Shown in pieces: positions 25,626 through 38,052 of a stretch of 64,000 bases of DNA. Location of the stretch: contig JAPYMA010003003.1 of NCBI GenBank assembly GCA_035041965.1, positions 62,001 to 126,000 on the forward strand, in the 5' to 3' direction. The translations under genes and the position numbers were made by a program. The DNA comes from Anisakis pegreffii. Lineage: Eukaryota > Nematoda > Chromadorea > Rhabditida > Anisakidae. Positions within the stretch are counted from its first letter, which is position 1; each line of letters begins with the position of its first letter. Below the pieces are notes generated by a model that was not told the DNA's origin, searched no databases, and saw only the letters and a list, made by a program, of their open reading frames with translations.

Positions 25626-28600
25626 TTAAGATGTAGTTTGCAATTTGATATCGAATGAATTTGCAAGTCGATCAACTGCTATTCGTACATTCATCGCTGT
25701 CAGTCGATTCGACGGTGATTCTGCCCAACATTCGGTCATCATTCTCTCGATATCGCTCATCATCTAAATTCAATACGTGATTCATTTCGTTCAACTACAA
25801 TACACACTGAATTGTTCACTTTTTATACGCAATCAGTTCGTAAAACTGGAGTGATCCCTTCCAATCTTGTCACTGTAAAGTGAAGAAATACACCCCACAT
25901 CAAATATTTGCTTTCAATAACATTCAAAACTTTTAAACGAAGATAATCAGTTCACCTTATCGCTTTTCCACATATCACACAGAGTGGGTCGGTGTTTCTG
26001 CACACAAACGCATTCACGCATCTCTTCAATTGACGGATCACGAGTGACCCACTCCGAATAGGGTGGTTCGTAGTTCTGTATGGGTTCTGAAATCATAACT
26101 TACACTCATCGATTCGAATGATTCATGAATATGAGCACTCATTACGAACACTTACACTCATTCGAGTTTTATTATTATTCATTATTATTATTACTTCACT
26201 ATTTATATTATTATTTTTTCGTATAAATAATTCCGTACGAATGTTTTGAAAACATGAATGAATAATAAATGTCACCGTTAACGTCGCATCTTGTTGCCAA
26301 TTCCCAAATAATCAACCCAACTGCATACATATCGGACATTTTATACGCATCGAACTGATTGATTGCGTACGAATCTGACAATACTTCAGGCGACAGATAA
26401 CGCTAGAAATCAATTCAAAAATCACCATCCATCCTCACAACCAGATTCAATAGCCAACAAAATTGATCATAAACGATAAAATATTTTGAAGAGCATATAA
26501 CAGTCAGTCCATGAAATGATGATGCTGAATGATAAAACACCAAAAACTAACAATGGTTCCACATTTATTGTTATCAGGTAGGTTTAATTCACCGTTGATA
26601 TATCGAACTGCCAAACCAAGATCAGCGATTACGCAGGTTAAGTTCGATTTGACCAAGATATTCTTCGTTTTCAGATCGCGATGTGCAATCGCCGGCTTAC
26701 CTCAAATGAAACTGTTTTCGATCACAGCTATATCACTTGATTATTTCTCTATCAATCGCAGTTTGTCTCTATCGAATGCAATAACGAATGTTACATCCCA
26801 AAACAACGCAATGATCTGATAAGAATCACAAGCAACGAATGAAAACGGATAAAGATTAAAACCTACTGTGCATTCCAGGTACTTCTGCGTGAAGAAATGC
26901 GAGACCGTTCGCAATACTTCTCAACATCTGTAGCATAACAACTGAACAGATCGTATTCTGTGATAAGTAGTCGAATAATGAACCAAACGCATGGTATTCT
27001 GTTACTAACCATAACTGCATACTTGTTCCAGTATCTGTAAGACACATCCATATTTCATCTCGCTGCACTACAGCAAATGACAAAAAATGAATATGTACTA
27101 TACCACTCACTATTTGTTGGCTTCACAAAGCATACAGTTGGAATTACATGGAAATTCTTAACTTAAACGGCAACAATGGCATTGTTCAATACTATCATCA
27201 ACTGTCAATAAATGTCCCATGAAAAAGGACTGTTATTAAAATGCATACATCAAAACATTGAGAACAGATCAAAACCATCATAAATCACATAAATTGACTG
27301 CATAAGATTCATTATTATAGCTTTCATCACTGACGAATGAGAACAAATGTAAACCTTTATTATCAGAAGCGATGAAACGAAGAATATTCGAATGTCGAAG
27401 CATATTTGTTTGAAACACTTCAACCTCACGATTCCATGAGCGTTCATCTCTTGAACTGAATATTTTCACCGCTACTGGATCACCTTTCCACGAACCAAGC
27501 CATACCTATCAAACAATCCCTTCATCATTTCATGCATTCTGAGTGATACTATATTCGATACCAATCAAATCACCAAACATTCGCGTAACATATGACAGCA
27601 GTAAGAAATCAACTCTTACAGTGATGATGACCCGTTATAATAACTTCAGTACGAGATCCGTTCGAAAGTGCAATCGCACTCATTGAATCATTCAATTTTG
27701 ATATCCCCAAATCGAAAATTACTAACCTCTCCAAAACGTCCTTTGCCAATTTCAGAATGTAATTCGATCTGTCTTGCGATCGTTCTTTGTACCAAAAGTG
27801 GTAAGCCTAAATTCGCTTCGTTGAACAATTCAACAATAACCAATAGTAATACATTCGGGCAATAACAACACCATCGAGTAGAACTTTAAAATGTGAACGT
27901 CAAATCACAAAAACAGCAGAACCTGATCCGGAGCCAGTGGTGTCACTATCATCAAGATTGCCCAATAAATCACTCAGATGCGCCAAATCATCAGATGGCG
28001 AACCCAGAAGCATTTCTTCTGTGCCAGTCCTGGAAATTTTCACTCGTTAATTCCCCGCAATGTCACATGAATATCGTCGCCTTGCATACAATCTAATCTA
28101 ATCCTAACCGAACCAATTATAAAACCACGAATGACAATATTAAATTAGAGTGAACTTCGAATCAAGATCATGAGGAAATAACGAACTCTTGTGTATTTGA
28201 TACATTTGATCGTCTGAATAGCCAATAGAAGACGCATTGCTTAATTGGTTTATTAATAACCGCTACTGTGAATAGTATGCCAAACACTAGTGCCAGCGCT
28301 ATCAGAACTGTTAACACGATTATTACGACGCGCCATCGTGTTGAGTCTTCTTTCACCTGGAATTCATTTATCAAATTTCAAATTTTCACTTTATAAATCA
28401 TTCGACTTTTCGTTTTGAATTGAAACCATTTTCACCGGATAATTTGTCATATAAGCAAGCGAGTGAGTCTAGATGAAAACAAGATAATGATGTTTTACTT
28501 ACTTGTACGGGTAGTTCTAGATGGAGATCACCATTACAGAATGAACGATTATTGCAACACGCCATAACACTTCCATCAGGCATCGGTTGTCTGGCTGAAC

Positions 28601-29186
28601 AGAACAAGTCCGGCACTGCATCCGCGCCAATACATCTGAAATCATTACCACTGTTCGGTAATATCCTCACCTAATGTTCAAAAAACTAATATTTCCAACA
28701 GTAATTCACCGCTTCAGATTAGTGATCATCCAACTGATTGATACAACAGAGACTACTAATGACAATAACACTCACGCATGGATTACGCTGCCATCACGAG
28801 CAATTCGTTTGTAGCACGTGCCACCTCTCGAACGACAAATACGTGTGAAATTTCTGCCCAGCAATCTGGCCACCTCTTTGTCACACCCAACATGCGTACA
28901 ATTACACAGCAGATCATTTTCCAAATTGACCGGATACTTTAAGTCTGAAATTCATTCATTCCGTTGACTTGAATATTGCATGCAATCAACAATGACAATC
29001 CAGGCTGAACAAAAACTCGACATGTGAATAGAACTGAAACTAACTGGCATCATAACGTTGCATAAACTGTAGAATAGCATATCCTGGATCAGTAGTATCG
29101 TTGAGTGCACTGACAAATACACTGAGAAGGATTACTACAGCGACTGATCGATGAATTATATTCAGCTGTATCATCATCACCATCAT
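25626..29186 (-). CDS. TGF-beta/BMP type I receptor serine/threonine kinase (sma-6/daf-1 class)
   Basis: Twelve exons in gene order: 29045-29186, 28776-28944, 28503-28635, TM exon from 28356, 27923-28029, 27727-27806, 27355-27505, 26867-27034, 26552-26700, 26276-26402, 25956-26086, 25626-25763. Signal peptide ([13 protein letters not shown]), cysteine-rich ligand-binding ectodomain ending in CCNNRSFCN, then one membrane helix. The GS box [18 protein letters not shown] marks it as type I. Kinase: GKGRFGEVW loop, VAVKIF lysine, L45 loop [21 protein letters not shown] catalytic loop, [15 protein letters not shown], and C-terminal [14 protein letters not shown]. The ligand-bound type II receptor phosphorylates the GS box, and this kinase then activates R-Smads at the plasma membrane. 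Phases agree at every junction except TM exon to GS exon: all usable donors after the helix are phase 0 but phase 2 is needed, so a microexon or unusual donor is missing from my model. The GS box being canonical favours sma-6 over daf-1. Confidence 0.95.
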
Positions 29187-29189
29187 ACA

Positions 29190-30100
29190 AAAAATGATCC
29201 TTATGATAGCAACATTGATAATTTATTCGATTGGAGAACCGAATCTGGAGGCAATGAATTTTTTAACAAGGCAAATAGTTGAATGATGGAGACAAACGAC
29301 AATATAAACGATTGATTATGAATGGCTGACTGCGGAGAATAGCAAATGATTGATGTCACTCGGTCGCGAATGAGAGTCATAAATTTGAACGTCACAAATT
29401 AAACCAAACTTGTCAAAACGAATAAATGTAACAAGTGCCCAGCATTATGATTCGGAAACGATAACACATGCACAGTTTAATGAATGAGGAAACAGAGTTC
29501 AGGATACTTCAGGAGCAACTTTAAACGTAGACGTTGTCGTCATTTTGTGGTCACTTACTAACTCATTATCATCATTCATTCGACTAGCGAAGAACAGTCA
29601 TCGACATGAGTAAAGGAAGAAAAAAAACAGAAATCTTCAACGGCATCACGAATATTCCGATAACTTTATGAAAAAAATTACTGAAGTATAATTTTTTCCG
29701 ACAACATTCTGAATAAATTTCTGCAAAAAGCCGGAACGTTCGCAACTTGAGCAAGCTGACAGATCGCCACGGAGTGACACTTCGCCAAACGATGGAAATC
29801 ACATTAGTATTTGGTAGATGTTTAGAAATGTGAATTTCTTATCCACTTGACGGGATAAATCTGGGCGATTTATTTATTGCTTCGTGGCGTAGATCCAGGA
29901 GAGTGAAACGTGATGTACGGAGGGGACTGCAGTCATAGTATACTCGAGATATTCCGTTTGGATTGGATGGACATGTGGGAGACGTATTAAAAACGCTTGC
30001 GAAATCAAGGCTTGACAATACAGCATCCGAAGTTCAATAAGAAATATAATCTCATTACAATCATTTGATGTAGAAGTGATCGAAAAAACAACATAAAGTT
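29190..30100. other. Upstream region of the receptor gene
   Basis: No gene supported. The receptor promoter should be here, but I see no diagnostic element. Confidence 0.4.
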
Positions 30101-30104
30101 AACT

Positions 30105-30692
30105 ATACGACCTCAAGCTCACCGTCTTCTCAGCTTTGCCCAGAAACATATCATCATTTATACACCGTTCGATCGAGCAGAATCTCTGGATCATGAAAAT
30201 CATATATTTTGTCGAGCGATTTTGCTTTGTCGAGGAGATCTAGCTATTTTTTTAAAGCTATCTCAACTAGCGCAGAGTCGCTCATTCACATTCCCGTATG
30301 ATCACTATAGATCAATTGAGAGGCTATACATAACTATAGAAACTTGAGTTTGATGTATTCAAGCTCACCGTCTTCTCAGCTTTGCCCAGAAACATATCAT
30401 CATTTATACACCGTTCGATCGAGCAGAATCTCTTCCTTCTAACAATGAAATGCCGGGTTGAAAATTTCCACTTTGCGAGGAGATATATGAATTTTTGTGA
30501 TGCTATTCAGGTAAACAGATTCAAGCCTACTGTACCCTCAGCTTTGACCAGTAACATATTAGTTTCTTCACACCAATCGATCGAGCAGAATCTCTGGATC
30601 ATGAAAATCATATATTTTGTCGAGCGATTTTGCTTTGTTGAGGAGATAAAGCTATTTTTTTAAAGCTATCTCAACTAGCGCAGAGTCGCTCC
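30105..30692 (+). repeat. Dispersed tandem repeat array 2, same family as array 1
   Basis: The block from GCTCACCGTCTTCTCAGC through CGTTCGATCGAGCAGAATCT occurs at about 30117-30191 and 30363-30432, with a diverged third copy at 30526-30595. The block TATTTTGTCGAGCGATTTTG through CTCAACTAGCGCAGAGTCG occurs at 30210-30270 and 30613-30690, a period of about 400 bp. These blocks also match array 1 at 22.4-23.5 kb. Confidence 0.85.
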
Positions 30693-31252
30693 CCCTAGCA
30701 CTTCTTTAGTTTAGGAGCAGTGGGATACACAAATAGTTGACCTAATAGCTCTGTCCTGCTTCAGTTTGTTTGATTTGGTTTCATTTCTTTGAATATATTA
30801 GCGTATTCATTTTTATTTTGATTTTCCGCATGTGGCGAACATTTCAACAGGTCAGTTAACCAATTATAAGCGGATACCCAATTACCATGCTGTTCATTTG
30901 CTCCCTCTGAATCACAATCTCTCTGTTAAGCCACAACGAAATCAAATTGTAAGAGTGGCCTATTGGTGGTTTTTCGAATGTGAGTTCTGTAAAAGAGAAG
31001 TGCAATGGATGCGTAACTCACGAAAGATATTACGAAACTTAGTAAGAGATGCAGTGTGATCATATGGAGAACGGTTTTCATGCATTACTTTAGCATTCAC
31101 TTGTTGAAGTCTCTTAATCATGGTTTTTAACGTAGAATTTCTCAGCTGCAATATACGTGTTATATTTCAGGCTTTACTGTTTGGACTTTTTTGCAATGAT
31201 CATAGACTGCTTGCTTTAATTGATAAATGATGATTTTGTTTCGCTGTATGTG

Positions 31253-31324
31253 TCCTCGGTAGTATAGTGGTGAGTATCCGCGCCTGTCACGTGCGAGACC
31301 CGGGTTCGATTCCCGGCCGGGGAG
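31253..31324 (+). tRNA. tRNA-Asp-GTC: tRNA-Asp (anticodon GTC)
   Basis: A 72-base cloverleaf. The acceptor stem TCCTCGG pairs with CCGGGGA (one T-G pair), with discriminator G. The anticodon loop is CTGTCAC with GTC at 31286-31288. The T arm is CCGGG-TTCGATT-CCCGG. The A box region (AGTATAGTGGTGAG) and B box (GGTTCGATTCC) act as the internal RNA polymerase III promoter. TTTT at 31328-31331 and a longer T run soon after serve as terminator. No intron. Confidence 0.97.
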
Positions 31325-32086
31325 TTCCTTTTGCAAATGTCATGCTACTTTTTTCCAAAACATATTCTTGTTGTCCCAATCATTTTTTAAGAAATTTTCA
31401 ATGATATTTATACAATGAGTGTTTTTAATTCTGCGAAATGGCCCTCATTGTAATCACCGATCAGTGCGTTATCCATTCAAGTAAGTGACTGATAGAAATA
31501 AGAAACCAGACTGTAGGATGAATGAATATAATAATATTTTTATTATTACATATCAGTTCATAAATATTATATGAATCGAATGAAAATCATTCGTTGAGGA
31601 ACGATGCACTTCTTCTATACAATAAAATATCGCAACTTCAACTTCACACTTATTTTAAAAAACAGAAATAAACATGCTAGCATCATTATCAAATGGGTTA
31701 CGACTAATACAACAAAAATCAAAGATATTTTTCTGTGACTGATCAAGATCGCTTAATCTTCCTCGTAACAATGGCATGCCACACTCTCCAGCAACAACCA
31801 AACAGCAGTGGAAAAACTTATATTAACTTTATTTCTGTCGAAAATTACGCATTTTGGAGGCTCATCAATTTTTGGCACAAATTTTGAGGTTTCTTGCTAG
31901 ACGAATAGTTGAAGACATTGATACTGCTTAAATACTGCTCCATATAATGCTTCTGTATGAAGTACTCAACCGTGAATAGAATCAGCTAGGAAATCATCAG
32001 AAACTGAATAGCAGCTTTATCGTAAGACATATTCAATAGCATCGTAAATGCACTCGCTCAGCATATTACACTCATGGCCTGGTGTT

Positions 32087-33810
32087 TCATGATGCACTCT
32101 CAACTGTATCAATCAGAGATTCGAAGTCAGTATCGCTCATCATCGGTTGATCAATACCCAGTTGTGCAAGTCGATCACTTTCATGATTACCCAACGCATC
32201 TCGTTCTTCACTCGTCAGTTTTCTCCAAGCAATCTGGTCTTTATTGGCCATCAGCTTCTTCAAATCCACCTTCTGGTGTCCATATATATGCTCGATGCGT
32301 ACCTTAGAATAAATTCATTTCACAACCGCACTCCATATGCACACTTCGCATTCAAGCATATTTATTGAAAAGTTGAAATTATCTCAAACATCAGTGATAA
32401 ATTCCAGAAGAAACCTTTACTAAATTTAGTCGATCACTCAATCGTTTGATATCCTCAACGTTCTCAACCACTGCTCCAGATGCCTTCTTCCAACTATTCA
32501 AACGCCATTTGTCCAGCCATAAATTTATCACTTTAACAACAAAGGCGCAATCTGTTTTTACGTAGATTCGATTCAGTTTTGAACGATGAGCCTGCAATTA
32601 TTCAAGCTGATTAGGGGTGATCATTTGAATTCGAACCATTTTCACTGTTTGTAATTTGTTTATTGAGATATCGATATCGATGATAGGATATGGATATCAA
32701 TGTACAGCACGATAAACAAACTTGTCCCGCCCCACGATCAATAAAAAATAACAATTGATATCACAATAAACTGATATGGCAATGTTCATAAAATGAATAC
32801 GATAACAATTGATATGGCATTGATCAAGCACATGAACATATCACTCAGTATGATAATGTACAATTGATGGGCTCTTTTGCGAATACGATGAAATTTTGTC
32901 GAATACTTTTATCGGATATTTTCACACTGAATGACATAACTATGAATCAATATATCCTCGCATATAACCTGTAATATTGCGATATTGACGGCTTGAATTT
33001 CAGCACGAATGTTCGTTACTTTATCGCCCGTAAGTGACAGATTTAAATTCCTCGAGTCTGCAGGCCCCCAAAATACTCCAATTCCAGCTTTACCTCGATT
33101 CCAATCATATGCACCGTCGCAATAAACTGTTGGTGCACTTGAAATGAACACATTAATGAACGAGAATGTATAATTACGATGGAATCACATCAATTACTCA
33201 ATATATGGCTGAGTTGGAGCTTAAGAGGATGGATAATTTTGAAAATCTGTGGAATAACATTGACTGCTTCTAAGAAGAGAATAATAATGAAAGATACTAA
33301 TAATGAGTAATTTTAATTTATGATTCGTCATGAATAATGGAACCACACGAATTGAGCTGATTTATCACACCAGAATATTTACGTTTCAGCTATTTCATAA
33401 CCTTCTCATTCTTCCTTTACGAACTTCATGAAGATAACACATAAGTTCAGTGCAGATATATACATAAATACCACGTATACGTATAAAGATTAACGCAAAT
33501 TGTGAAAAATGTGTTAGAACATGAAGATTGCAGAGGATTAGCAAAATCGCTGACAATACTTGAAATCGCTACTTGAATTAACAGACACCAAAGTGTAATC
33601 CTCTCACCTCAACCACTCTTTCAATTCGTGGCTATTGTTATTATCTGCATATGTTCTGTCGTTTTCGTTGTTTTTCACTGCCTCATTATATTTAGTCAAC
33701 AATGAATCAAACGATAAATTCGTTGATGAGAGATACTGTTTCGCAATTACACACAACTCGTTCAGTGGTGTTTTGTACCGTAAACAGGAAAGTATTTTTA
33801 ATTGTTTCAT
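32087..33810 (-). CDS. Ribonuclease H1-like endonuclease
   Basis: Four exons joining in phase: 33608-33810, 32969-33137, 32415-32591, 32087-32302; about 254 residues. RNase HI domain with its acidic catalytic residues visible: Asp in VYCDGAYDW, Glu in RAEIQAV, Asp in YVKTDCAF, Asp in GNHESDRLAQLG. The middle region DKWRLNSWKKASG matches the family. RNase H1 cuts RNA in RNA-DNA hybrids during replication and mitochondrial DNA maintenance. The usual TDS is TDC here. About 26 extra residues lie between the loop histidine (IYGH) and GNHESD. The N-terminal exon (about 67 residues) shows no recognisable hybrid-binding domain; its assignment rests on the phase-2 donor and strand, and the start at 33810 is the first Met in an open stretch. 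Confidence 0.87.
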
Positions 33811-34623
33811 TGACCACCAATTAATAATGCATTCGATAATACCAACCAAATGTGTAATCAAGAGTTCCGTCGAAATATGCAGTCACTCATTATATTACAA
33901 CAGAATTTAACTGAAATCGAATTGCTATTCAGTTAAATCCCTTTTAAACATGTATAATTCAACCGAAAATTCAGCACAAGGTCCATTGACTTCTAAATAC
34001 AACTTCCTTTAACGATAAATTGAATTCAAACATTTAATGAGCAAAATATACGAAACGAATTGAAGCATTATTGAGATGGTGCATTCCGAATCCAATTTGG
34101 ATTTGTTTCTCTGTTAAAGTATGAAACGTTTATGATTTATGCAACAATACGAGGAATTCAAATGAATTACAATCAAATTTTCACATATATTTATTTACAC
34201 TGATTGCGAGCGAATCAATGGAATTTTAAACAATCAACGAAAGGTAACAAGAAAGAATCACAATTGCTTCATTGCAATACTGTTGTGTCATAAACACCAT
34301 AAATTTTCAAAACATTCATCAATATCCTGTAATGTAACAATAAATTAAGTTCGAAGATTTAATGAACAAAAAACGAGTCACTTCTTCACCCTAATATTGC
34401 ACTGAATAAACACTGTAAAGTATAATTCAAAAAGACAAATAACGCAATAAAATCAACAACGATATCATAAAGGAATCTTACACTTTCTACGTGTAATTGA
34501 ATAAAACATTTAATTGAATGCTTTTAAAGTTACATTTTATGATGAAGCAAACAATAAAATAACAGTTTTACAATTTTCGTGGCACAGAAATCAATTTCAA
34601 CGAATAAATTCGAACCACATAAA

Positions 34624-37600
34624 TTATTCATCGCGTTTCAATAGAACAGTCTGCATATCACTCAAATGTTCCGTTACTATATCTGCCATTGGAAGAGCGA
34701 GCGTGTTTGAGTCACTACTATCCGCCGCACTGTATAATCTCAACAGCTAGAATATTGAAAGTAATAATGATAATAATAATGACAATAACAATAATGATAA
34801 CTTCTCAAAATGATATTATTGATAAATTGTTAATGAGACTGTAATGAGATAAAAATGTCATGTTTCTCTTGCAGATCAAAAAGCAAAAATGCTAGTCTAT
34901 CACTCGAACAACGAGGAAGATGATCAATTATGTCGTCCTTCTCTCGTTTACTCATTTTCGGAACTGATTATGCATCGTCTGATAAGGCAATTATGACACA
35001 ATCAAACTTAGCAATTGCTTACTTTTGATTCGGAATCAGATTTTTTGTTCGTCGGAATTTTTAGCTCGCGTGCGATTTTATCAACACATTTGCCAATTGT
35101 CCAACGCTGAAAAGCAATGTCAAATTAGTTGCAATAATCACATCTATAAGATGATTGATTCATCAGATACAAATTTAAAGACCATTTTAGGAAATACATT
35201 AGAGTGGTTAATGTAAAAGTGAAGATGGAACCTTGGAAATCATCACTGGAATTCGACTCTGATCTTTAGAAATGATCAAAAACATCTGTTCGGATCGGGG
35301 AATCTGAAAACAACACACGTGGACGAAGAACGAATCATTGATTTCAATTTTGGTTTCCTTCATATTGAAACTCATAATCATATCAACGAGATGATAATAA
35401 CCATAATAATAATGATAACAATAACAATAACGATAACAATAATAACTGATAAACAAAACATAACTGTGCAAAGAAAATAATTCCAAACAATTTATAATTG
35501 AGATATTAATATGCTCCAAACAATAGTGTAATCTCGTTTACCTATCAGCATCACTTACTTCACACGTTTTCATTTTCGACTTCAGTTTCATCACCGCTAT
35601 CCGATCGTTTCGCTTCTGCTCAGCTTCACTCAATGGTGCCTTCAAAAGTGACTGAAGCTGAATGAATAACGCTTGAACGCGTTATAATTCAATGAAATTG
35701 ATGTGTTTTATAACAAATCTTATATTGGATCTGAACTAATGTACTGTTGAGAATTTCAATCGAATAGTCAAGCACTGATGAAACAGTGAATGAATTCTGA
35801 AGTAAAAAAGCAACTTTTTTGATTTGCACTTCGGATGCAGTAGTGGTATTTGCTTTATCTGTTGCTGAACGAACGTATGAATCAGATGATTGAATCTTCT
35901 TTTGTATTTCATTCCATAATTCTTTTCGTTTCTCTTTTTCATCGTTTGCATTTGCCGCATAAACACATTTGTGTTGATCAGCATGACGATGGCTGAATAT
36001 ATCCCGTCGTTAGTCCGGGCCGCCTAACAGCGTTTTCGTTTGTTTAACAGCGCCTAACAGCGTTTTAACAGAGTTCTCATTCTTTTCCGAGCTGCTCCAA
36101 TCGCTCTCATAGCTTTTATCATCAGAATTGTTCTCTTCTGCTAATTTCTCATTCATTTCACTCAACAGTTAAAGTCAAATTCTCATTCTATCGAATACAC
36201 TCTATAATGGATCACTTGATTGTTTAACGTTGTTGAGCAATAGTATTTTATTGCTGCATTGTTGATTTCGGCTGTCAACACTCGTCAACGTATTGAGTAA
36301 ACAGTATATGCTACAGAATGAGAAGTTGTTTTGAACCGTGAAGTGAAATGAGACAAAACGAATGAGAAAAAGTCATGAAGAGAACGATATTCACATGGAA
36401 TAGCTATGAGAGTGAATACAACACGTCTGAAAAGAATGAGAATTCATCTGAATCAGTTTGAAGTGAGCGTGTCACAGACAATAGCTTTCATGCAATCATA
36501 ATCGATTGCATGAAAAGCAACACAATGAGAAGGCCCAGTAATGTCGATTACCATCATGAACATGCTAATAAGATTGAACGTAACGGTCATCTGAACACAG
36601 CATATGCGATTTTCATATTCAATAAGGGGAGGGGGTAGCGGCGGCCTGCCAAATCATCAAAATGGGCAATGGAGTACCCGAACGTGAGAACCACTACCGC
36701 TTTAAACCGTCTTCAGAGCGTTTACTAGATATTGCTAGAGCGGGTAAGCAAGTGAGCGATTTACTAGATACTGCAATTTTGTGCCCAAACCGATGATTAG
36801 GTGACAAAAACAAAAGATTAAGGGAAGAAGCCTTGATCCAAGCTCTGACACTTCATAATAACTCATTTCAAAAACTGTATGAAATCAAGGAAAGATAATT
36901 CTATTCATCACCACATCATTACTCCATTTGCACTATTGCACACAAACACGTTCGTGAATATTCATTCAAATTATTGTTGTTGTTTAATCCAATGAAATAA
37001 AAAAATAATAAATCCAAAAATAAAAAATAAAATAAATCAAATAACTTAATCTAAAAATCTTAATCCAATAAATCCAATGAATAAATAAATTTTGTTTTTT
37101 TGTTGAGTATATCATATGGAAAACAGTCGGCTTGGAGAGCATAACGCAGATAGAATATTCATTTACCTCAAACAAAAAATTCCTTGGCAGAACTCGCATT
37201 CAATTCGAACGGATTCTTTTGCGTGACAACCATCCAACGAGCACAGAAACGGCCGTATCGATGACGGTCCTTCAGCCGTATTACTCCTATTACTACCCGC
37301 AATTGTCGACATTTTCGTTGCAATCGCGCACCCGTGCGATAAACGATGTGCACCGCTGTTCAAATTATTCATAATTACTGTCTCATTTACATATTCTTAT
37401 TGGTCACTCATATTTTACTTAAGCAAAACTCTCACATTCAATGAAATGTTAACTTTTGTATTATTTCATGATCACATTTTGAATCAACATCAAATGATTT
37501 AGCTGAATTCATTAACTGAAGTTTGTTAACTGAATTAACTGAATTCACTGAATTAACTGAATTAATTAACGTTATCGTACAGTTTGTTCTGAATGCATCA

Positions 37601-38052
37601 TGCTGCTTAATGGTTATCTGCGGATAAAAGATTCTTTACGTGAATAAGTTCGAATGAAAATTTACCAGTAATACAGCTTGCATGATTCGCAGAAATACGG
37701 TGTGTAATCTAAAATATCATGAAAACAGATTATTCATCTCAAACAAAAAATCAGTTAACATTCAAACTCGCATTCAATTCGAACACAAACTCAGCGCAAC
37801 GACAAGTGTATCAGATTGCAAATGGCATTTGTTGATTCATAATATAAGTCTTTTCATTTTCATTGACAAGTTAAGAGTTGAGATTATGAAAGTGAACTGA
37901 TAATTTTGATATTATTAGTGAATTTCTGCAATTGGATATTGATGATAGCATTGAGAATGGTGACGATAGTGACAATTTCTGTGCTAGAACATACCTAAAC
38001 GATTACAGCTCCTCAACGAACAATTCTTTCCAAGTTCAGGAAATTCAGCCAT
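34624..38052 (-). CDS. ZFAND1: ZFAND1-like protein with two AN1 zinc fingers
   Basis: Complete eight-exon model, all phases compatible: 37995-38052, 37666-37708, 37167-37355, 35815-35992, 35559-35657, 35232-35303, 35023-35106, 34624-34746 (stop 34624-34626); 281 residues against 268 in human ZFAND1. Starts MAEFPELGKNC. Finger 1 is split over three exons: CSLRSC, YFCESC, then CGAHRLSHGC. Finger 2 is C-x4-C-x9-C-x2-C-x4-C-x2-H-x5-H-x-C (CSLDGC...CEFCQGIFCLSHRHADQHKC). The C-terminal half has VMKLKSKMK, the IPRSEQ block, RWTIGKCVDKI and LLRLYS, each lining up with human ZFAND1 in order; this is its ubiquitin-like region. Human ZFAND1 recruits p97 and the 26S proteasome to arsenite-induced stress granules. 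Finger 1 has three rather than five residues between its histidines. Confidence 0.93.
36010..36696 (-). mobile_element. hAT-like non-autonomous element, inverted copy C
   Basis: Reverse-complement relative of the 18193-19045 element. Its 5' terminus (36674-36696 on this strand) keeps the sequence AGTGGTTCTCACGTTCGGGT, but the first base of the expected CAGTG is changed, giving TAGTG. The body runs to about 36066. The other terminus is absent; instead there are short direct repeats of CCTAACAGCGTTTT at 36024-36067. It lies inside a ZFAND1 intron (35993-37166). Confidence 0.82.
37729..37784 (-). repeat. Decayed partial duplicate of ZFAND1 exon 3 end
   Basis: CTCAAACAAAAAAT and AACTCGCATTCAATTCGAAC (20 identical bases) occur both here, in intron 1 of ZFAND1, and at 37157-37200 where they encode the end of zinc finger 2 and its donor. 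The GTAAAT donor region is deleted in this copy and the middle differs, so it is a relic, not an exon. Confidence 0.8.

Noticed and set aside
34860..34960. Minus-strand open stretch between the last two ZFAND1 exons
   Set aside because: Exon 35023-35106 joins exon 34624-34746 directly in phase and matches the family without it.
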